Source: Ampullimonas aquatilis (lineage in GTDB: Bacteria; Pseudomonadota; Gammaproteobacteria; Burkholderiales; Burkholderiaceae_D). Taken from it: DNA of 64,000 bases. A program made the translations under genes and the position numbers. The notes beneath the pieces were generated by a model. It worked only from the letters and a program-made list of their open reading frames with translations, was not told the origin of the DNA and did not search any database. The first letter of the stretch is position 1. Each line of letters begins with the position of its first letter. Location of the stretch: the NCBI RefSeq assembly GCF_049675895.1, contig NZ_CP183834.1, forward strand, positions 682,001 to 746,000, written 5' to 3'. This document shows, one piece after another, positions 1 to 7,754 of this stretch.

Positions 1-828
1 TGAAATGCAGTCTTCGCCAGTTGGAACATCCCGTGTCTCGGCAATTTCTGGTGTCACCTTGGCCGCTGGCAAGACGCCACCATGACCGGGTTTGGCACCC
101 TGGCTGAGCTTGATTTCAATCATCTTGACTTGCTCATGCTGGGCCTGCACTGCAAATTTTTCGGCGTTAAAGGTACCGTCCTGATTGCGACAGCCAAAAT
201 AGCCAGATCCAATTTCCCAGATCAGATCACCACCATATTGGCGATGATAACGACTGATACTGCCTTCACCGGTATCGTGCGCAAAACGGCCTTTGGCGGC
301 ACCCTGATTGAGCGCCATGATGGCATTGGCCGAGAGCGCGCCAAAGCTCATGGCGGAAATATTGAAGATGGAGGCCGAATAAGGTTGGGCGCGGCCATCG
401 CCAATCAGAATACGAAAATCATGCGACTTGATAACAGTCGGCACCATCGAGTGATTGATCCATTCGTAGCCCGCCGCCTTGACATCCAGCAGCGTGCCAA
501 AGGGGCGCATGTCCGGATCTTTTTTGGCGCGTTGATAAACGATCGAGCGTTGTACGCGTGAAAATGGTTTTTCCTCGGTATCGTCTTCCACAATGTATTG
601 GCGCAGTTCTGGGCGTACATATTCAAAGAAGAAGCGGAAGTGCGCCAAAATCGGATAGTTGCGCCGGATTGCCTGGCGGGTTTGCGTCAGGTCGACCAGG
701 CCAATCACAGAAAGGCAGGCACAAATCAGTGCGGCGATCCAATAGCCGCCACTTTGCGTGCCAAGCACCGCAAAAAACAGCGTGAGAGCGCAGACAGCAG
801 CAAGGGTCAGGAAGCGAGTTGGGAGCAT
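1..828 (-). CDS. FMN-binding glutamate synthase family protein (3' end outside window)
   Basis: The first 276 codons are visible, read leftward off the window edge. A hydrophobic N-terminal segment (about residues 5-45) is followed by a conserved region with SIFNISAMSFGALSANAI, HDTGEGSISRYH and IEIKLSQGAKPGHGGVLP, which are hallmarks of the FMN-binding alpha/beta-barrel domain of glutamate synthase large-subunit relatives. Full-length members of this membrane-anchored subgroup are usually a little over 500 residues, so about half is missing. They lack the amidotransferase domain of true GltB, and their substrate is not established; glutamate synthase activity should not be assumed. The start ATG at 828 is preceded by the outer-membrane protein gene on the same strand with a gap of about 50 bp. 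Confidence 0.85.
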   Translation of the reverse strand, partial: MLPTRFLTLAAVCALTLFFAVLGTQSGGYWIAALICACLSVIGLVDLTQTRQAIRRNYPILAHFRFFFEYVRPELRQYIVEDDTEEKPFSRVQRSIVYQRAKKDPDMRPFGTLLDVKAAGYEWINHSMVPTVIKSHDFRILIGDGRAQPYSASIFNISAMSFGALSANAIMALNQGAAKGRFAHDTGEGSISRYHRQYGGDLIWEIGSGYFGCRNQDGTFNAEKFAVQAQHEQVKMIEIKLSQGAKPGHGGVLPAAKVTPEIAETRDVPTGEDCIS

Positions 829-877
829 GGTGACTTTGTATCAGACACAAAGCCACTAGAGTAAAACGAATAGACGC

Positions 878-1684
878 TTATTTGATCGGTATATCGACCG
901 TTAGACCAAAAGATTTTTGGCGATAGGCTGGTTGTACCGCTTGGGCGAAGTTTTGATTGTCTTTGTGAAGGTCAAAATAATCGCCGCGCGAGGTATAGGT
1001 ATAGCTGATGGATGGCGTGATGGTGACATGACCCCATTGCTTGAGTAACACCGGTATGCTGATACGCAAGCCCTCACTGCGACCGGTCTTGCCGTTACCT
1101 GATGCCGCCAGAGTCGGGATGGTGACATTCTGATCGGATTTGGCACCGAATTGGCGAATCACCTGTGCCGCAATCTGAACATGATCATTGCTGTAGATAT
1201 CTATGCGGGCGCCGAGCAGGGTGCTCCAGATTCGGTAATGTTCATGCAAGCCGCCGACCGTGGCCGTGCTGCGGATATTGCGGTCACGTCGTTCATGTTC
1301 GATGCCGGCAATGGCCCATAGAGCGTGATTGAAAACTTCAAAGCGATGTTCACCTTGCACTCCCCAAATCAAAAACTCCATATCTGTGATGGTTTGCAGT
1401 GGTGCCCCTTGCTGGGTCTGGCCATCATAATGAAAATCGGGCTGGCTATATTGCAATGCGCTGACGATTCGCCAGTCTTGACCAAACTGATAAAAACCAT
1501 TCACACCCAATACCCAGCTCGTGGCAGTTTCTTTGACGAGCCTTGAGCCGTCATTATCAAATTCTTCATATTTTTGTGCCACGACGGCGGGCGCTGCTGA
1601 CAGTCCCCAGCTATTTTCCTGGGCGATGGCAACATGACAAAACAGCATGATGCTTGGGCAGATGATCGCTAGTTGTCTAAGCAT
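878..1684 (-). CDS. Predicted outer-membrane beta-barrel protein
   Basis: A 268-residue protein beginning with a Sec-type signal peptide (hydrophobic stretch about residues 5-20, likely cleavage after AIA-Q). The mature part alternates short polar and hydrophobic/aromatic stretches (for example WVLGVNGFYQFG, FLIWGVQGEHRF, VTITPSISYTYTSRGDYFD), as expected for amphipathic strands of an outer-membrane barrel. It ends LTVDIPIK, without the classical C-terminal aromatic residue. I do not recognise a named family. Its neighbour downstream on the same strand is the FMN-dependent glutamate synthase-like gene, but nothing links their functions. Confidence 0.6.
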   Translation of the reverse strand: MLRQLAIICPSIMLFCHVAIAQENSWGLSAAPAVVAQKYEEFDNDGSRLVKETATSWVLGVNGFYQFGQDWRIVSALQYSQPDFHYDGQTQQGAPLQTITDMEFLIWGVQGEHRFEVFNHALWAIAGIEHERRDRNIRSTATVGGLHEHYRIWSTLLGARIDIYSNDHVQIAAQVIRQFGAKSDQNVTIPTLAASGNGKTGRSEGLRISIPVLLKQWGHVTITPSISYTYTSRGDYFDLHKDNQNFAQAVQPAYRQKSFGLTVDIPIK

Positions 1685-1824
1685 AGGGTGTCGTTATCAA
1701 AGATAAGGGGCGCAGAGCGCCCCGGTTTCCATTCATCTGGTTGATCTTGTTATGGCACCATTGTAACGAAACTCCATGTATACGCATACCAGTATATGTC
1801 TTTTGGGTGACAGTATCTTGAAGC

Positions 1825-2910
1825 TTACTCGGTCAGTGCGGAATAGATGATGCCACCGCCCAGACAAACCTCATCGGCATATAAAACGGCCGATTGACCA
1901 GGAGTGACTGCCCATTGAGCTTGGTTAAATTGAAGGTCAAAGCCGTTTTCAGAAACCTGTAACCGGCAGGCGGCATCACCTTGCCGATAGCGTGTCTTGG
2001 CACCAATCTCCATAAGAGGTGAGGATTCACCAGCAATCCAGGAAACATCTGCAGCGTTCAATTGCCAACTCCGCAGCCAAGGATGCTCATGCCCTTGCAC
2101 CACATACAGGGTATTGGTATGCAGCTCTTTGCGAGCCACAAACCAGGGATCACCATTACCGGTTTTACTGCCTCCAATCCCAATCCCTTTGCGCTGTCCC
2201 AGCGTGTAAAAAGCCAGGCCAATGTGTTCGCCAATGATTTTGCCATCGGCGGTTTTCATGGGGCCGGGCTGATGCGGCAAATAACGATTCAGGAAATCGC
2301 GGAATGGCCGTTCGCCAATGAAACAAATACCCGTGCTGTCTTTTTTACTGGCATTGGGCAGGCCGATACGGGTGGCAATTTCGCGTACTTTGGTTTTGGG
2401 TATTTCGCCCAATGGAAACAGGGTGCGTGATAACTGGGCCTGATTGAGTCGATGCAAGAAATAGCTCTGGTCTTTGGATTGATCAAGTGCCTTGAGCAAT
2501 TCAAAGCGACCATTGTTTTCACGAACTCGTGCGTAATGGCCGGTGGCAATGGTATCGGCACCCATCGCCATGGCATGATCCAAAAATGCCTTGAACTTGA
2601 TTTCGGCATTGCATAAGACATCCGGGTTGGGAGTGCGACCGGCTGAATATTCGCGCAGAAAATCAGCAAATACACGTTCTTTGTATTCGCTGGCAAAGTT
2701 GACGGCTTCGATATCAATACCAATCACATCGGCGACCGCAGTGGCATCAATCAGGTCCTGACGAGTTGAACAATATTCATCATTGTCGTCATCTTCCCAG
2801 TTTTTCATGAACAGGCCGATGACTTCATAACCTTGTTCCTTGAGCAACCAGGCAGTGACAGATGAATCAACCCCTCCCGACATGCCTACAACAACTTTCG
2901 GTTTGCTCAT
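1825..2910 (-). CDS. mnmA: tRNA-specific 2-thiouridylase MnmA
   Basis: A 361-residue cytoplasmic enzyme that installs the 2-thio group on the wobble uridine of Lys, Glu and Gln tRNAs, using ATP and sulfur relayed from a desulfurase. The PP-loop SGGVDSS lies at about residue 10. The two catalytic cysteines are visible in RTPNPDVLCN (about 100) and DSTGICFIGERPF (about 197). TLGQRKGIGIGG and the C-terminal beta-barrel are also present, and length matches the family. The start codon overlaps the stop of the upstream Nudix gene by 4 nt (ATGA), so the two are translationally coupled; the nudJ-mnmA order is also known from enterobacteria. Confidence 0.97.
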   Translation of the reverse strand: MSKPKVVVGMSGGVDSSVTAWLLKEQGYEVIGLFMKNWEDDDNDEYCSTRQDLIDATAVADVIGIDIEAVNFASEYKERVFADFLREYSAGRTPNPDVLCNAEIKFKAFLDHAMAMGADTIATGHYARVRENNGRFELLKALDQSKDQSYFLHRLNQAQLSRTLFPLGEIPKTKVREIATRIGLPNASKKDSTGICFIGERPFRDFLNRYLPHQPGPMKTADGKIIGEHIGLAFYTLGQRKGIGIGGSKTGNGDPWFVARKELHTNTLYVVQGHEHPWLRSWQLNAADVSWIAGESSPLMEIGAKTRYRQGDAACRLQVSENGFDLQFNQAQWAVTPGQSAVLYADEVCLGGGIIYSALTE

Positions 2911-3449
2911 ATTGGCTTGCTGTCTGAGTTAAGGGTGTTACCAGTGGTACTGTCCAACACCCCGCCGAGTGCGGTTTCATGATGAAACAGCATGTCCAAT
3001 GGATAACCCGGGTGTCCCGCCTGTTTGAGACGCAGGTAATCGTCAATGCATTGCATGACCAGCGGGCTGCGATGTTTCACTATGCAAGAGCGAATTTCAC
3101 CTGGGGACATCCAGATTGCCCGAATAATGCCCTCATCCAGGCTTTGTCGGGTATCCACTAATGCCTTGCAGATAAAGGCAAAGCGCAGATAAGTGACTTC
3201 TTCCTGGGTGCGTTCGGAGAAATAGCGCGACATATACATGCCCAGCAGGCTTTGAACTTCGACTTGCCAGGCACTTTCTTCCAATGCCTCGCGCATGCAG
3301 CCAGCCTGCAAAGTCTCGCTGGGCTCTAGGTGTCCGGCGGGTTGGTTGAGACGAATGCCGTCACTGGTCAGCTCTTCAATCATCAAGAACTGATTGTCGC
3401 GTTCGATCACCGCGGCCACCGTCACATTGGGTTTCCATTTGCTTGTCAT
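2907..3449 (-). CDS. nudJ: Nudix hydrolase, NudJ-like (phosphatase NudJ)
   Basis: A 180-residue Nudix protein. The Nudix box spans GHLEPSETLQAGCMREALEE (about residues 39-58). The glycine normally two positions after the EE pair is alanine (EESAW); the metal-binding REALEE core is intact. NudJ enzymes hydrolyse nucleoside tri- and diphosphates and hydroxymethylpyrimidine pyrophosphate. Assignment to NudJ rather than another Nudix family rests on the box context and on the ATGA overlap with mnmA. The C-terminal 30 residues are poorly conserved-looking and Ser/Thr/Asp rich. Confidence 0.85.
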   Translation of the reverse strand: MTSKWKPNVTVAAVIERDNQFLMIEELTSDGIRLNQPAGHLEPSETLQAGCMREALEESAWQVEVQSLLGMYMSRYFSERTQEEVTYLRFAFICKALVDTRQSLDEGIIRAIWMSPGEIRSCIVKHRSPLVMQCIDDYLRLKQAGHPGYPLDMLFHHETALGGVLDSTTGNTLNSDSKPI

Positions 3450-3653
3450 GTCATTTCCTTTTGGGCATGCATTTTACCTGCTTGGCGCGGTAGACTATAA
3501 GCCGAGGAGACTGACCACCTGGTATGGGCTGGGGGATAAGACAATAAGCCAAAAATGGCGCTAAAACTTTGCAGAAGAATGCTTGAATAAGTTAAGCTCG
3601 CTTTTCTTGTTCGAACTTCGGATACCAATAATAATTTTCAGACAGGAGTAACT

Positions 3654-4787
3654 ATGAGAATCGGCATCGCCGCCGAAACGTGGCTGGGAGAAACGCGCGT
3701 CAGCGCTACACCCGAAACCGTCAAAAAATTAATTGCCGTCAAACATCAGATTATTGTAGAAAGGGGAGCAGGCGTCGCATCATCCATACCGGATAGCGCT
3801 TATGAAGCTGCCGGTGCCACACTGGGCAGTGCTGCTGAAGTTTATGCCGCTGACTGGGTATTTAAGGTACGGGCTCCCAATGCGGCTGAACTGGCGCAAA
3901 TCAAGCCGGGCACCGTATTGGTTGGGATGCTCAATCCGTTTGACAATGACAACAACAGTGCCATGGCACAGGCTGGTGTGACGGCCTTTGCCCTGGAAGC
4001 AGCACCGCGTACTACGCGGGCGCAAAGTCTGGATGTATTGTCTTCACAGGCCAATATCGCCGGCTATAAAGCGGTGGTGGTGGCGACTTACCATTATCAG
4101 CGTTTTTTCCCCATGTTGATGACTGCCGCTGGTACCGTCAAGGCCGCCCGAGTGGTGGTGTTGGGTGCGGGCGTGGCAGGCTTGCAGGCCATTGCCACAG
4201 CCAAGCGTCTGGGAGCGGTGATTGAAGCCTCCGATGTGCGTCCGGCAGTAAAAGAGCAGATTGAATCCTTGGGTGCCAAGTTCATTGATGTGCCTTTTGA
4301 AACCGACGAAGAGCGTGAGATTGCCCAAGGCGTGGGTGGTTATGCGCGGCCCATGCCGGCAGCCTGGTTGCAACGACAGGCGGCACTGGTTGGCGAGCGT
4401 ATCAAGCAGGCTGATATTGTGATTTCGACTGCGCTGATTCCAGGTCGTGCTGCACCAACGCTGATTGCCGAAGAGGTGGTCAAGGGCATGAAGCCGGGTT
4501 CGGTGATTGTGGATCTGGCTGCCGGCAAAGGTGCCAATGGTGGCGGTAACTGCCCGTTGACTGAAACCGACAAGGTGGTGGTCAAGGACGGTATTACGCT
4601 GGTGGGTTACACCAATCTGCCCGCCATGGTAGCTGCCGACGCTTCGAGTCTGTATGCTCGCAACCTGCTGGATTTTGCCAAGCTGATTGCGGACAAGGAA
4701 GGCCAGTTTGCCTTAAACCTCGAAGACGATATCGTGGCCGCTTGCCTGATGTGCAAGGACGGTCAGGTCTTGCGTAAAAACGGATAA
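3654..4787 (+). CDS. pntAA: NAD(P) transhydrogenase subunit alpha part 1 (soluble NAD-binding domain I)
   Basis: A 377-residue protein of the three-subunit bacterial transhydrogenase type, where the E. coli alpha chain is split in two. It carries NAD(H) in the cytoplasmic domain I. Visible features are MRIGIAAETWLGETRVSATP at the N-terminus, the Rossmann GAGVAGLQAIATAKRLGA at about residue 172, and IVDLAAGKGANGGGN with VGYTNLPAMVAADAS near the C-terminus. A strong ribosome site (AGGAG, about 6 nt upstream) supports the start. It heads pntAA-pntAB-pntB; 131 bp separate it from pntAB. The complex couples proton entry to NADPH formation. Confidence 0.96.
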   Translation: MRIGIAAETWLGETRVSATPETVKKLIAVKHQIIVERGAGVASSIPDSAYEAAGATLGSAAEVYAADWVFKVRAPNAAELAQIKPGTVLVGMLNPFDNDNNSAMAQAGVTAFALEAAPRTTRAQSLDVLSSQANIAGYKAVVVATYHYQRFFPMLMTAAGTVKAARVVVLGAGVAGLQAIATAKRLGAVIEASDVRPAVKEQIESLGAKFIDVPFETDEEREIAQGVGGYARPMPAAWLQRQAALVGERIKQADIVISTALIPGRAAPTLIAEEVVKGMKPGSVIVDLAAGKGANGGGNCPLTETDKVVVKDGITLVGYTNLPAMVAADASSLYARNLLDFAKLIADKEGQFALNLEDDIVAACLMCKDGQVLRKNG

Positions 4788-4918
4788 AACGCTGCCGGGC
4801 TTGTGCTGTTGGTTGCATTGAAATTGCACGGAGTTTGCATTGATCCCATTGCATCAAGCAACTTCAATAAGACTAATGGCTGACAGGTCTGGTTTGGCAT
4901 GTCAAACAAGGAAATAAC

Positions 4919-5227
4919 ATGATCGATCCAACCATACAAAATCTGACGATCTTCGTGCTGGCCATTTTTGTGGGTTATCACGTCGTCTGGAACGTTACAC
5001 CGGCATTGCATACGCCGCTCATGGCGGTCACCAATGCCATCTCCGGTATCATTATTGTGGGCGCCATGCTGCAAACCGTGGATATTGACGGCCCCATCAC
5101 GCTGACTTCCATCCTTGGCGCTGTGGCTGTGTTGCTGGCTTCCATCAATATTTTTGGTGGTTTCATGGTGACGCAGCGCATGCTGGCCATGTTCAAGAAA
5201 AAAGAGAAGAAAGTGGAGGCACAATAA
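4919..5227 (+). CDS. pntAB: NAD(P) transhydrogenase subunit alpha part 2 (membrane segment)
   Basis: A 102-residue membrane protein with about three hydrophobic helices (near residues 8-24, 33-55 and 62-80) and a lysine-rich cytoplasmic tail (KKKEKKVEAQ). It corresponds to the C-terminal membrane part of the fused alpha subunit in E. coli and forms part of the proton channel. VGYHVVWNVTPALHTPLMAV is the family signature. Its stop codon abuts the pntB start (TAAATG), implying tight coupling. Confidence 0.95.
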   Translation: MIDPTIQNLTIFVLAIFVGYHVVWNVTPALHTPLMAVTNAISGIIIVGAMLQTVDIDGPITLTSILGAVAVLLASINIFGGFMVTQRMLAMFKKKEKKVEAQ

Positions 5228-6622
5228 ATGGAACACGAATTGGTTTCGAGTAGTTTAGCCAATATCACCACGCTGACCTATCTGGTTTCGGCGGTGTTGT
5301 TTATTTTGGCGCTCAAGGGCCTGTCATCGCCGGTGACCTCGCGTCAGGGCAATCTGTTTGGCATGATCGGCATGTTGATCGCCGTGATTACCACCTTCTT
5401 TGTGGCGCATAAACCGGTCTTGTCTTTGATCGGCGGCGCCATGGTGGTGGGCGCCGCCATTGGTGGCACCGCAGCACGCCGTGTCCCCATGACCAAGATG
5501 CCTGAACTAGTCGCGTTGATGCACTCTCTGGTGGGCCTGTCAGCGGTATTGATTGCGGTCGCTGCCATCTTTCATACTGGCGAAGACCATACTGGCGTGC
5601 AAAAGGTGGAGTTGTTTATTGGTGCGTTCATCGGTGCCATTACTTTCACAGCTTCCGTGATTGCTTACGGCAAATTGTCGGGCAAGGTGTCAGGCAAGCC
5701 AGTCAGTTTTGGCGGCCAGCACATGCTCAATCTGATTATGGCGATTGCCATGCTGGTGTTTGGTCTGGCTTATTTCATGACCGGGTCTACCGCGGCATTC
5801 TTGGCGATGTTGGCCATTGCCCTGGTATTGGGTGTGACCTTGATCATCCCGATTGGTGGCGCTGATATGCCGGTGGTGGTGTCGATGCTGAACTCCTACT
5901 CGGGCTGGGCAGCAGCTGGCATTGGCTTTACGCTCAACAACTCGGTATTGATTATTGCAGGCTCATGCGTGGGTGCTTCGGGTGCGATTCTCTCCTACAT
6001 CATGTGCAAGGCGATGAATCGCTCCATCATTGCGGTGCTTCTGGGTGGTTTTGGTGCTGAAACAGCGGCGGCTGCAACCGGTGGCGGTGCACAAAAGCCA
6101 GTACGTTCAGGCAGCCCCGACGATGCGGCATTCTTGCTGGCCAATGCGGAAACCGTGATTATTGTGCCCGGCTATGGCCTGGCCGTGGCACGTGCTCAAC
6201 ACCCTTTGAAAGAGCTGGCTGAAAAGCTGACGCATAAAGGGGTCAATGTCAAATATGCGATTCATCCTGTAGCCGGGCGCATGCCTGGCCATATGAACGT
6301 GTTGCTGGCCGAGGCCGAAGTCCCTTATGACCAGGTGTTTGAGATGGAAGACATCAATAGCGAATTTGGTCAGGCCGATGTGGTGCTGGTTCTGGGTGCC
6401 AACGACGTGGTCAACCCCGCCGCCAAGACTGACCCAACCTCGCCAATTGCGGGCATGCCGATTCTGGATGCTTACAAGGCCAAAACCATTATCGTCAACA
6501 AGCGCTCCATGGCGGCGGGTTATGCCGGTTTGGACAACGAGTTGTTTTACATGGACAAAACCATGATGGTGTTTGGTGACGCCAAAAAGGTGGTGGAAGA
6601 CATGGTCAAGGCCGTCGAATAA
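5228..6622 (+). CDS. pntB: NAD(P) transhydrogenase subunit beta
   Basis: A 464-residue protein of the family's normal length. The first ~270 residues form several membrane helices of the proton channel; the C-terminal ~180 residues are the soluble NADP-binding domain III, with VIIVPGYGLAVARAQH, HPVAGRMPGHMNVLLAEA, VLGANDVVNPAA and IVNKRSMAAGYAG visible. It immediately follows pntAB. A strong hairpin terminator lies about 65 bp downstream, closing the operon. Confidence 0.97.
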   Translation: MEHELVSSSLANITTLTYLVSAVLFILALKGLSSPVTSRQGNLFGMIGMLIAVITTFFVAHKPVLSLIGGAMVVGAAIGGTAARRVPMTKMPELVALMHSLVGLSAVLIAVAAIFHTGEDHTGVQKVELFIGAFIGAITFTASVIAYGKLSGKVSGKPVSFGGQHMLNLIMAIAMLVFGLAYFMTGSTAAFLAMLAIALVLGVTLIIPIGGADMPVVVSMLNSYSGWAAAGIGFTLNNSVLIIAGSCVGASGAILSYIMCKAMNRSIIAVLLGGFGAETAAAATGGGAQKPVRSGSPDDAAFLLANAETVIIVPGYGLAVARAQHPLKELAEKLTHKGVNVKYAIHPVAGRMPGHMNVLLAEAEVPYDQVFEMEDINSEFGQADVVLVLGANDVVNPAAKTDPTSPIAGMPILDAYKAKTIIVNKRSMAAGYAGLDNELFYMDKTMMVFGDAKKVVEDMVKAVE

Positions 6623-6687
6623 CCATCTGCAAGGGTAGTTTGCTGGGATCATTGACTGATCTGTCCGCATTTACCGGCGCTGGTTTT

Positions 6688-6720
6688 AAAAGGCCATTTC
6701 TTGCTGAAATGGCCTTTTTT
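6688..6720 (+). terminator. Rho-independent terminator of the pnt operon
   Basis: A perfect 13-bp stem (AAAAGGCCATTTC pairing with GAAATGGCCTTTT) around a TTGCT loop, followed by a T run. It lies 65 bp after the pntB stop codon. The dispersed AT-rich repeat begins directly after its T run. Confidence 0.9.
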
Positions 6721-6800
6721 ATGGAGTATGTGCTTAAATAAGGCTATTTAGTGCGTATTTATTAGGTCTATTTTTATACACTGGGTAAGTATATTTTTCC
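6721..6800 (+). repeat. Dispersed ~80-bp AT-rich repeat, copy 1
   Basis: Begins ATGGAGTATGTGCTTAAATA, has the central block AGTGCGTATTTATTAG and ends near ATACACTGGGTAAGTATATT. The same ordered blocks recur at 22538-22613 (reverse), 61666-61743 and, more diverged, at 29930-30008, 44458-44533 and 49659-49757. It lies between the pnt terminator and the DUF599 gene. Its biological class is unknown to me. Confidence 0.75.
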
Positions 6801-6902
6801 GTCAAGATTGATGAAGCAATGTTGAGCAATTTCCAATGATGGTATGGTTTCAGCTCAAACTGCACCTACAATAATGACTCCTTCTTTTTCTGACAATCCG
6901 GC

Positions 6903-7601
6903 ATGGTGTTGATACCGCTATTTGACTGGCTGGCCTTAATGGGCTTTTTTCTGCTCTGGATTGGTTATCACTTTTTTTCCAATTACTGGGCGCAAAGCCA
7001 TATCAGCCTGCTAGGCCAGTCCAATCGTCTGCGCAAGCAATGGATGCTGCGCATCACCGAACATGAAATGCGGGTCGGTGATGCCGCACTGATCAATAGC
7101 CTGACTTCCAGCCCGACTTTTTTTGCTTCCACCACCATTATCATCATTGGTGGTCTGTTTGCCTTACTGGGCACCAGTGACAGAGTGGTGGAAGTCGTTT
7201 CTGAACTGCCTTTTTCACGCAAGGCCAGTGGCGTGCTGTGGGACATGAAGATCATCTTGTTGATTGCGGTGTTTGTTTACGCTTTTTTCCGCTTTACCTG
7301 GTCGCTGCGCCAATACAACTTTTGTGCGGTCATGATTGGCGCTGCGCCGTCACCCAACGACTTTGATAAACCCGATGCCATGCATCAGCGCGATGACTTC
7401 GTCAAAATGTCCGGTGCGCTGATTGGGTTTGCCGCACAAAGCTATAACGATGGCCTGCGTTCTTATTATTTTGCGATCGCTGCATCGGGCTGGTTTCTTT
7501 CTCCGGTCGTGCTGCTTGGTGCGACAGTCGTTGTCGTGGGCATTTTGTACTACCGAGAATTTCACTCCAAAACCTTGCAAGTCATCTTTGCCCAGTCTTG
7601 A
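6903..7601 (+). CDS. DUF599 family membrane protein
   Basis: A 232-residue integral membrane protein. Hydrophobic helices are visible near residues 5-25, 72-92, 115-135 and 195-220. The segments GYHFFSNYWAQ, RLRKQWMLRITEHEMRVGDAAL and LRQYNFCAVMIGAAP match what I know of the DUF599 family, whose function is not established. It stands alone between the pnt terminator/repeat and ccoI, and its ribosome site is weak. Confidence 0.75.
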   Translation: MVLIPLFDWLALMGFFLLWIGYHFFSNYWAQSHISLLGQSNRLRKQWMLRITEHEMRVGDAALINSLTSSPTFFASTTIIIIGGLFALLGTSDRVVEVVSELPFSRKASGVLWDMKIILLIAVFVYAFFRFTWSLRQYNFCAVMIGAAPSPNDFDKPDAMHQRDDFVKMSGALIGFAAQSYNDGLRSYYFAIAASGWFLSPVVLLGATVVVVGILYYREFHSKTLQVIFAQS

Positions 7602-7754
7602 TATAGCGCAAGCATGACAATGAGACTATCCGGAAAGGTTGTCACACTGGTATGATATAGGGTTAATACGGATATAAAAAAATGATGGTCATTTGATCGT
7701 TTTGCCTATCCGCCTGAGCATTTCGTTCTCTCATGTTAGGGATGGATTGACACT

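Noticed and set aside
1755..1806. ACTCCATGTATACGCATACC region resembling the left end of repeat copy 5
   Set aside because: Shares only short words (ACTCCAT and CATACCAGTA) and lacks the central and 3' blocks; could be a relic but cannot be supported.
4836..4860. TTGAT...ATCAA pair upstream of pntAB
   Set aside because: The half-sites are separated by 8 bp rather than 4, so it is not an FNR-type box.
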